From Acinetobacter sp. ASP199 (GTDB lineage: Bacteria > Pseudomonadota > Gammaproteobacteria > Pseudomonadales > Moraxellaceae), in NCBI RefSeq assembly GCF_022700675.1, contig NZ_CP062182.1, positions 2,976,001-3,040,000 of the forward strand: a stretch of 64,000 bases of DNA. Direction: 5' to 3'. Made by a program: the position numbers and the translations under genes. Of the stretch, positions 59,840 to 64,000 are shown in pieces. The notes below the pieces were generated by a model. That model saw only the letters and a list, made by a program, of their open reading frames with translations. It did no database searches and was not told the DNA's origin. Numbering within the stretch: the stretch's first letter is position 1; every line of letters begins with the position of its first letter.

Positions 59840-60310
59840 TTAGAAATAAGGAACATAACCACGTTGTTTATAACCCTTTGGTGAAACCAGCTGTTGATGA
59901 TTTTCGTCAACCCGATATAGGATCTCAAGCAAGCTATCCAGATCCTGTGGATCTAAATAATGCGGCTGAAAACTGCTATGACCCAACTTGGAAAAGAACG
60001 AAGCAATCTCGCTATGCTTATGTACATATTTCATAGACCATGCAGCAAAGCTTGGCGCTTCCACGGTTGTATCAGCAAAACGATAGACCTGCTGATGCCG
60101 ACGGTCTTTCGAAATACGTTGAAAAAGCTGTTCTACAATCTCAGCTTCACCCTGCAAGCACTGGAAAAATTTCCCTTGAGCATAATACAACGCCCCATAA
60201 ATCTGATGTTCATAATTGAACTTTCGTGCAATTGCTAAAATATCACTCAAGTCTTGTAATAAATCTTGTTCTGTTTCGACACGCTCACTGGCATAACAGA
60301 GTTGTAGCAT
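59840..60310 (-). CDS. BLUF-domain blue-light photoreceptor (BlsA-like)
   Basis: 156 residues from ATG 60310, preceded by GAGGGAATCATCC. The BLUF domain occupies residues 1-95 and keeps the flavin-network residues: Tyr6 (LCYAS), Asn32 (FNYEHQ), Gln50 (FFQCLQG) and the WSM motif (W91, M93). A short C-terminal extension follows with no output domain, so signalling must be by protein contact, as described for A. baumannii BlsA, which controls motility, biofilm and iron genes through partners including Fur. A Fur-box-like sequence lies about 160 bp upstream, in front of the divergent gene. Confidence 0.92.
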   Translation of the reverse strand: MLQLCYASERVETEQDLLQDLSDILAIARKFNYEHQIYGALYYAQGKFFQCLQGEAEIVEQLFQRISKDRRHQQVYRFADTTVEAPSFAAWSMKYVHKHSEIASFFSKLGHSSFQPHYLDPQDLDSLLEILYRVDENHQQLVSPKGYKQRGYVPYF

Positions 60311-60473
60311 GGATGATTCCCTCAAATTACAAGTATTGATTTTAGAATCAACACCTGGGATTTAGATTATTTTTTAATCAAATATCAGCTATGTCTTACA
60401 TTGTTTTCAGTTTGCAATTTGTAGCTAAATTATTAAAAATTAAAGAGACATCATTGAAAAATAATTATTCGAA

Positions 60474-60488
60474 TGATAATGATTTTAA
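60474..60488. promoter_or_regulatory. Fur-box-like sequence
   Basis: TGATAATGATTTTAA matches the 7-1-7 Fur consensus TGATAATGATTATCA at 13 of 15. It lies 13 bp before the ATG of the divergent membrane protein gene, overlapping the likely promoter. Confidence 0.5.
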
Positions 60489-60500
60489 TGAGGGTGAAAC

Positions 60501-60884
60501 ATGCTAAAAGATCTTTTCATCACGTTAAGCTTGTTATGTCTGTGTTTCGCGCTAGTCATCGTGTTGCATAGCTGGAGCTTGCAACGTGAAATTAATATGC
60601 TGATCAGTACCCTGTTATTAACCTGGGCACTACTGAAGTATGTGGATCATCGTGCCTTTTTTCAGACCAGCATCTCCCTGATCATCGCTATTTTGCTCAT
60701 GCTGCAGCAGTATGAGCAGATTGTCTGGATGGGATTAGGACTATTCAGTGGCATTCTACTTTATAAACTGCCCAAAGCCCATAAACAGGGCTTATTGTCT
60801 TTTACTAATCTGAATCGGCTTATTCCAACCGGGTGGTTTAAAAAGCCAAAGTCGCTACGTCATGTAAATTCCGATCACGTTTGA
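60501..60884 (+). CDS. Small membrane protein of unknown function
   Basis: 127 residues with about four hydrophobic helices (FITLSLLCLCFALVIVLHSW, INMLISTLLLTWALLKYV, SISLIIAILLMLQQ and IVWMGLGLFSGILLY) and a basic C-terminal tail (KKPKSLRHVNSD). The start at 60501 follows GAGGGTGAAAC. It diverges from the BLUF gene and has a Fur-box-like site at its promoter. Its last 47 bases overlap the 3' end of the convergent acetyltransferase gene. Family not recognised. Confidence 0.75.
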   Translation: MLKDLFITLSLLCLCFALVIVLHSWSLQREINMLISTLLLTWALLKYVDHRAFFQTSISLIIAILLMLQQYEQIVWMGLGLFSGILLYKLPKAHKQGLLSFTNLNRLIPTGWFKKPKSLRHVNSDHV

Positions 60885-61131
60885 ACATGACATGCACATA
60901 GGAGCATTGTGGAATAATTTTTAGCTGTTTCTGACGAGCAAATTCCACCAGAATATCCAGCATCTTGCGGGCCACACCTTTGCCACGCAGCGCATGTGAG
61001 ACCCAGGTATGGTCAGCGACAATAGTGTCCGGTTCACGCCATTGATAAGTAATTTCTGCCACGCGCTGGCCTTGGTCTTCCATATAAAATACACCGCCGC
61101 GCTTTGAGTCCTGATGTTTAATGTTGCTCAT
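60838..61131 (-). CDS. Small GNAT-type N-acetyltransferase
   Basis: 97 residues. The Acetyltransf_CG/YjdJ-like pattern is clear: EITYQWREPDTIVADHTWVSHALRGKGVARKMLDILVEFARQKQLKIIPQCSYV. The acetyl-CoA loop is LRGKGVARK. These minimal GNATs are common and their substrates unknown. It overlaps the convergent membrane protein gene by 47 bp and is followed upstream (higher coordinates) by a paralogue at 61237-61518. Confidence 0.87.
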   Translation of the reverse strand: MSNIKHQDSKRGGVFYMEDQGQRVAEITYQWREPDTIVADHTWVSHALRGKGVARKMLDILVEFARQKQLKIIPQCSYVHVMFKRDRNLHDVATLAF

Positions 61132-61236
61132 TTTCTTACCTGTTGTACTAATCCAGGATTAACCTGTTATATCGTCATATCCTCATCCATTAAACTTCTA
61201 TAGATGTTTAGTCCCATCTTTGAGTTAGATGAAGTC

Positions 61237-61518
61237 CTATTGAAGTACATCCCGTATACTTTCATTTTTATCAAACACCGACTTGGCAAAAGGGCAGAGT
61301 GGAATAATTTTCAGAGCATGTGCTCTGGCAAAACTGACCGCAGCTTCAACCAGCTGCTGTCCAACACGTTGCCCGCGTAGGCTGTCATCCACCCAGGTAT
61401 GATCAATAATGAACTTATCATCACCTGCCCGGGAATATGTCATCTCTGCCAGGCGCTGGTCTTTCTGCACCACATACCATTCACCTTTAGTTCCTTGTTC
61501 CTGGTGTTCAATCTGCAT
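61237..61518 (-). CDS. Small GNAT-type N-acetyltransferase, paralogue
   Basis: 93 residues with the same layout as the neighbour: AEMTYSRAGDDKFIIDHTWVDDSLRGQRVGQQLVEAAVSFARAHALKIIPLCPF. The CoA loop is LRGQRVGQQ. The two proteins align over their full length but are clearly diverged, so this is an old tandem duplication. The 105-bp gap between them has no terminator that I can see, so co-transcription is possible. Confidence 0.87.
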   Translation of the reverse strand: MQIEHQEQGTKGEWYVVQKDQRLAEMTYSRAGDDKFIIDHTWVDDSLRGQRVGQQLVEAAVSFARAHALKIIPLCPFAKSVFDKNESIRDVLQ

Positions 61519-61940
61519 AGGTTTACCTCAAGATTTTATGTCAGACTGCCATAGTCCTCAGCTTTACAATGTTGCAATTTTTTTAATTCCGCTGAGTCAA
61601 ATTACAGCCAGCCTCATGTGAAGTTTTCTGTCAAAAGCATAAAATGTGCCGATCCTGTATGAATCATCCCTCATATCCGCTTCTACCCAAATCCCTTTCT
61701 ATCACACGCCTATGAATCTGTGTAATTGCCTTGGCGTGTGCTGCCTTTATCTTTAACACAACCGAATTTATTTCAGTAGTGTTACTGAGCGATATAGAAC
61801 ACAGCTTTGTTTTCCCTGGTAAAACGTCCTGATTTTTTACGTTCTTAATCGATGATTTTTGTAAATAAAATTGTGTCTCTGCTTAAAATCTGTCATGCTT
61901 TATTCACATTGAGCTTTTGCTCAAAAAGAATTGAGTTTGA
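61519..61940. other. Intergenic region upstream of the TerC riboswitch
   Basis: About 420 bp without a gene. CACACGCC (61703-61710) and GGCGTGTG (61733-61740) are perfect inverted repeats with a 22-base loop. A perfect TTGAGC-TTTT-GCTCAA hairpin is at about 61910-61925. The promoter for the TerC transcript should be near 61860-61900, but I cannot place it with confidence. Confidence 0.45.
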
Positions 61941-62160
61941 ACAAGGGGAGTAGCCTCCTCCAAACGTTTAAAGTGTCTCTATTGAGTGATTTAAACGTGT
62001 CAGAATATCGTCATTACACTTTGCAAAAAGTCGGTATCTGAGCATCGTCACTATAATTATGCAAAATTAACTATGCAAAATTAAAACAGTACGATGTAGG
62101 CAAGACCTTGATCATGTTGTTATAGATGTTTTTCATCAGACAACTGGTCGAGGTTTTTTT
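61941..62160 (+). promoter_or_regulatory. yybP-ykoY (manganese) riboswitch with terminator
   Basis: The core AAGGGGAGTAGC of the yybP-ykoY family is at 61943-61954. Conserved-looking downstream segments follow, then a strong terminator: ACCTTGATCATGTTGT (62105-62120) pairs, with G-T pairs, to ACAACTGGTCGAGGT (62140-62154) and runs into TTTTTT (to 62160). It lies directly before a TerC/Alx gene, the classic partner in E. coli (alx) and other proteobacteria. Mn binding is family knowledge; the terminator position suggests transcriptional control. Confidence 0.82.
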
Positions 62161-62190
62161 ATGGCCAATTGTCCGATGTGGAGAATACAC

Positions 62191-63156
62191 ATGGAAACAA
62201 TTGGTACGCTCTGGCTGTATCTTATTTTTTTCGGAATTATCGCCGTCATGCTGACGGTTGATTTCATCGGCTTTAAGCATCAGCATGGTAAGGAAGTTAA
62301 AGTCCGTACTGCAGCCTACTGGAGTATTGCCTGGGTCACCATGGCAGTCCTGTTTGGTGGTGGTCTGTGGCTATATCTGGAACAGACGGCAGGGGCGGTC
62401 ATTGCCAACCAGAAAGTCATGGAATACTTTGCCGGTTATTTGCTGGAAAAATCACTGGCAATCGATAATGTTTTTGTCTGGCTGATGATCTTTGCAGCCT
62501 TTGCCATTCCGCCTGCCTTACAGCGTCAGCTGTTACTGTATGGGGTACTCGGGGCAATTGTCCTGAGAACGATTTTCATCTTTATTGGTGCATGGTTCGT
62601 ACAGGAATTCTCCTGGATTCTCTATCTGTTTGGTGCCTTTCTGGTTTACACCGGCTATAAATTTCTGCGCGGCCATAATGATGAACCCAGCAATATTGAA
62701 GACATGCCGATCTTAAAATGGCTGCGTAAACATTTGCGCCTGACCCCGCAACTTGAAGGCAATAAATTCTTTGTGCGTAAAGATGGCCTGTTATGGGCAA
62801 CGCCACTCTTTCTGGTGTTAATTCTGGTCGAAGCATCAGACGTGATCTTTGCTGTAGATTCGATTCCTGCCATCTTTGCAGTGACTACGGATCCATTTAT
62901 TGTCTTAACCGCAAACTTGATGGCAATTTTGGGCCTGCGTGCCATGTTCTTCTTGCTAGCAGGTGCAGCTTCGAAAATGTATTACCTGCCATATGGTCTG
63001 GGTGTGATTCTGGTCTTTATTGGCTTCAAAATGTTGATGCTGGATGTATTCCATATGCCAATCTGGATTTCTTTAAGTGTGATTGTATTGGTGCTAGCCA
63101 TTACTGCCTTCATGTCGATTCGTCACAACAAGAAATATAATATTCATCAACTATAA
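62191..63156 (+). CDS. TerC family membrane protein (Alx-like)
   Basis: 321 residues from ATG 62191 (METIGTLWLYLIFF), which follows GTGGAG; the longer frame from 62161 lies in the riboswitch terminator. About eight to nine helices, with the acidic TerC motifs LEKSLAIDNVFVWLM and LVEASDVIFAVDSIPAIF, thought to bind metal in transport. E. coli Alx exports manganese and responds to alkaline pH; the upstream yybP-ykoY riboswitch supports a Mn role here. Ends at a strong terminator. Confidence 0.94.
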   Translation: METIGTLWLYLIFFGIIAVMLTVDFIGFKHQHGKEVKVRTAAYWSIAWVTMAVLFGGGLWLYLEQTAGAVIANQKVMEYFAGYLLEKSLAIDNVFVWLMIFAAFAIPPALQRQLLLYGVLGAIVLRTIFIFIGAWFVQEFSWILYLFGAFLVYTGYKFLRGHNDEPSNIEDMPILKWLRKHLRLTPQLEGNKFFVRKDGLLWATPLFLVLILVEASDVIFAVDSIPAIFAVTTDPFIVLTANLMAILGLRAMFFLLAGAASKMYYLPYGLGVILVFIGFKMLMLDVFHMPIWISLSVIVLVLAITAFMSIRHNKKYNIHQL

Positions 63157-63180
63157 ACATTTAAATAGCTTAAAACCAAG

Positions 63181-63208
63181 AAAAGCCTTCCTTCTGGAAG
63201 GCTTTTTT
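63181..63208 (+). terminator. Terminator after the TerC gene
   Basis: AAAAGCCTTCC, loop TTCT, GGAAGGCTTTT followed by T. Confidence 0.88.
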
Positions 63209-63430
63209 ATATCGCCTATGTTGTCTAATTTGACCAATGAGCAAAGAAATTGTACCTGCATGAATGAAGTAAAAGGCAAACATATCATCAATGCCCCTGC
63301 GATCCTGAGGCTATTTATCTCTAACTTATTACAGTTTCTTGACCATATTTGACCTGCGTAAACACGATACAGTTTAAGTGAAAAATATCAGGTACAATCA
63401 ACCGAAAAAATAACAAAGCGCAGGTTTTAA

Positions 63431-64000
63431 ATGTCTTCTATCATTGCAATGACGGCAGTACGCGGTCGCTTCCTGGATATCAAGAATACGGTTGCCCAAG
63501 CGCGTGAAATTCACGACCAAGTGCGATATGTAGAAGATGGTTTACTCATCAGCCAGAATGGTGAGATTCAATGGTTTGGCAACTGGGATGAAGGCCAGCA
63601 GCATCTGCCTGAAGGCGTGCAGGTGACTCATTATCCAGAGCAGCTGATCGTGCCAGGTTTCATTGATACCCATATCCATTTCCCACAAACCGAAATGGTT
63701 GGTGCTTATGGCGAACAGCTTCTGGAATGGCTAAATACTTATACTTTCCCCACTGAAATTCAGTTCCAGGATCCAGCTTATTCAGAAAAAATTGCCGAGT
63801 TTTTTGTAGAAGAATTACTTAAAAATGGAACGACTACCGCACTGGTATTTTGTAGCGTACATCCACAATCCGTAGATGTTTTATTTAATGCAGCGACTGC
63901 GCGTAATATGCGCCTGATTGCCGGAAAGGTGCTGATGGATCGTCATGCCCCCGAAGCACTCACCGATACTGCAGAATCTGCTTATACCGATTCTAAAAAG
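63431..64000 (+). CDS. guaD: Guanine deaminase, 5' part (truncated by window edge)
   Basis: The frame from ATG 63431 runs open for 190 codons to the window end. An amidohydrolase start: VEDGLLISQNGEIQWFG, then the metal motif PGFIDTHIHFPQTEMVGAYG (His 81 and 83), and NTYTFPTEIQF typical of guanine deaminases, which make xanthine from guanine. The conserved His/Asp of the later metal site are outside the window. The ribosome site is weak, but no better start is present. The general purine theme fits, but no linked transporter is seen here. Confidence 0.93.
   Translation, partial: MSSIIAMTAVRGRFLDIKNTVAQAREIHDQVRYVEDGLLISQNGEIQWFGNWDEGQQHLPEGVQVTHYPEQLIVPGFIDTHIHFPQTEMVGAYGEQLLEWLNTYTFPTEIQFQDPAYSEKIAEFFVEELLKNGTTTALVFCSVHPQSVDVLFNAATARNMRLIAGKVLMDRHAPEALTDTAESAYTDSKK

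Overview
The window is a chromosomal segment of an Acinetobacter-type gammaproteobacterium. The support is the protein set (AAHS-family aromatic-acid transporters, a BlsA-like BLUF photoreceptor, MetPS-type NSS importer, PurEK, Mpl, TyrS), the moderately AT-rich composition, and an rRNA operon of standard order 16S - tRNA-Ile(GAT) - tRNA-Ala(TGC) - 23S - 5S. Species cannot be assigned by eye. Almost everything is core housekeeping DNA. Accessory features are one complete IS5-family insertion, one short MITE-like repeat that has split a gene, and a decayed third copy of a duplicated transporter.

Layout. 1-4.2 kb, + strand: HIT protein, mutY, M23 lipoprotein, a small protein, tag and a zinc alcohol dehydrogenase. 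4.2-10.4 kb, mostly -: MocR-type regulator, START-domain protein, dapB, dps, dnaJ and a membrane protein. 10.5-16.6 kb: an RND pump operon (permease plus adaptor) divergent from a TetR regulator, with a clear operator between them and an IS5-family element placed exactly at the tetR stop codon. 16.7-21 kb: ppc and an NCS2 nucleobase permease. 21.2-27.4 kb, -: chorismate mutase overlapping a tandem thioredoxin-fold-like protein, then two different dihydroxy-acid dehydratases. 27.7-30 kb: fmt-rsmB. 30-34.5 kb, -: ZIP metal transporter, a MetS/MetP-like amino acid importer whose 36-residue small subunit is annotated here, and an aldehyde dehydrogenase. 34.8-36.8 kb: outer-membrane protein, a candidate structured RNA, DJ-1/PfpI protein and ankyrin protein. 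36.8-37.7 kb: a VRR-NUC nuclease gene split by a ~193-bp element. 37.7-43 kb, -: two AAHS transporters, the remnant of a third, and a Na/Pi-type transporter. 43.2-48.9 kb, -: the rRNA operon and its promoter. 49.3-54.6 kb: a small protein, a candidate small RNA, tyrS, anmK, a MltB-type transglycosylase and a very AT-rich array of a repeated motif. 54.7-64 kb: purEK, a DUF486 membrane protein, mpl, a second zinc alcohol dehydrogenase, a BLUF photoreceptor beside a Fur-box-like site, two small acetyltransferase paralogues, a TerC/Alx protein under a yybP-ykoY (manganese) riboswitch, and the start of guanine deaminase.

Functional themes are DNA base repair (mutY, tag), cell wall metabolism (M23, MltB-like, mpl, anmK, dapB), branched-chain amino acid synthesis (two ilvD), purine metabolism (purEK, guaD, nucleobase permease), and metal or stress physiology (dps, dnaJ, ZupT, Fur-like boxes, Mn riboswitch). 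I did not find a convincing new multigene system. The observations most worth following are the AT-rich motif array at 54.0-54.5 kb, the three candidate small or structured RNAs, the MITE-split VRR-NUC gene and the tandem thioredoxin-fold-like protein coupled to chorismate mutase.
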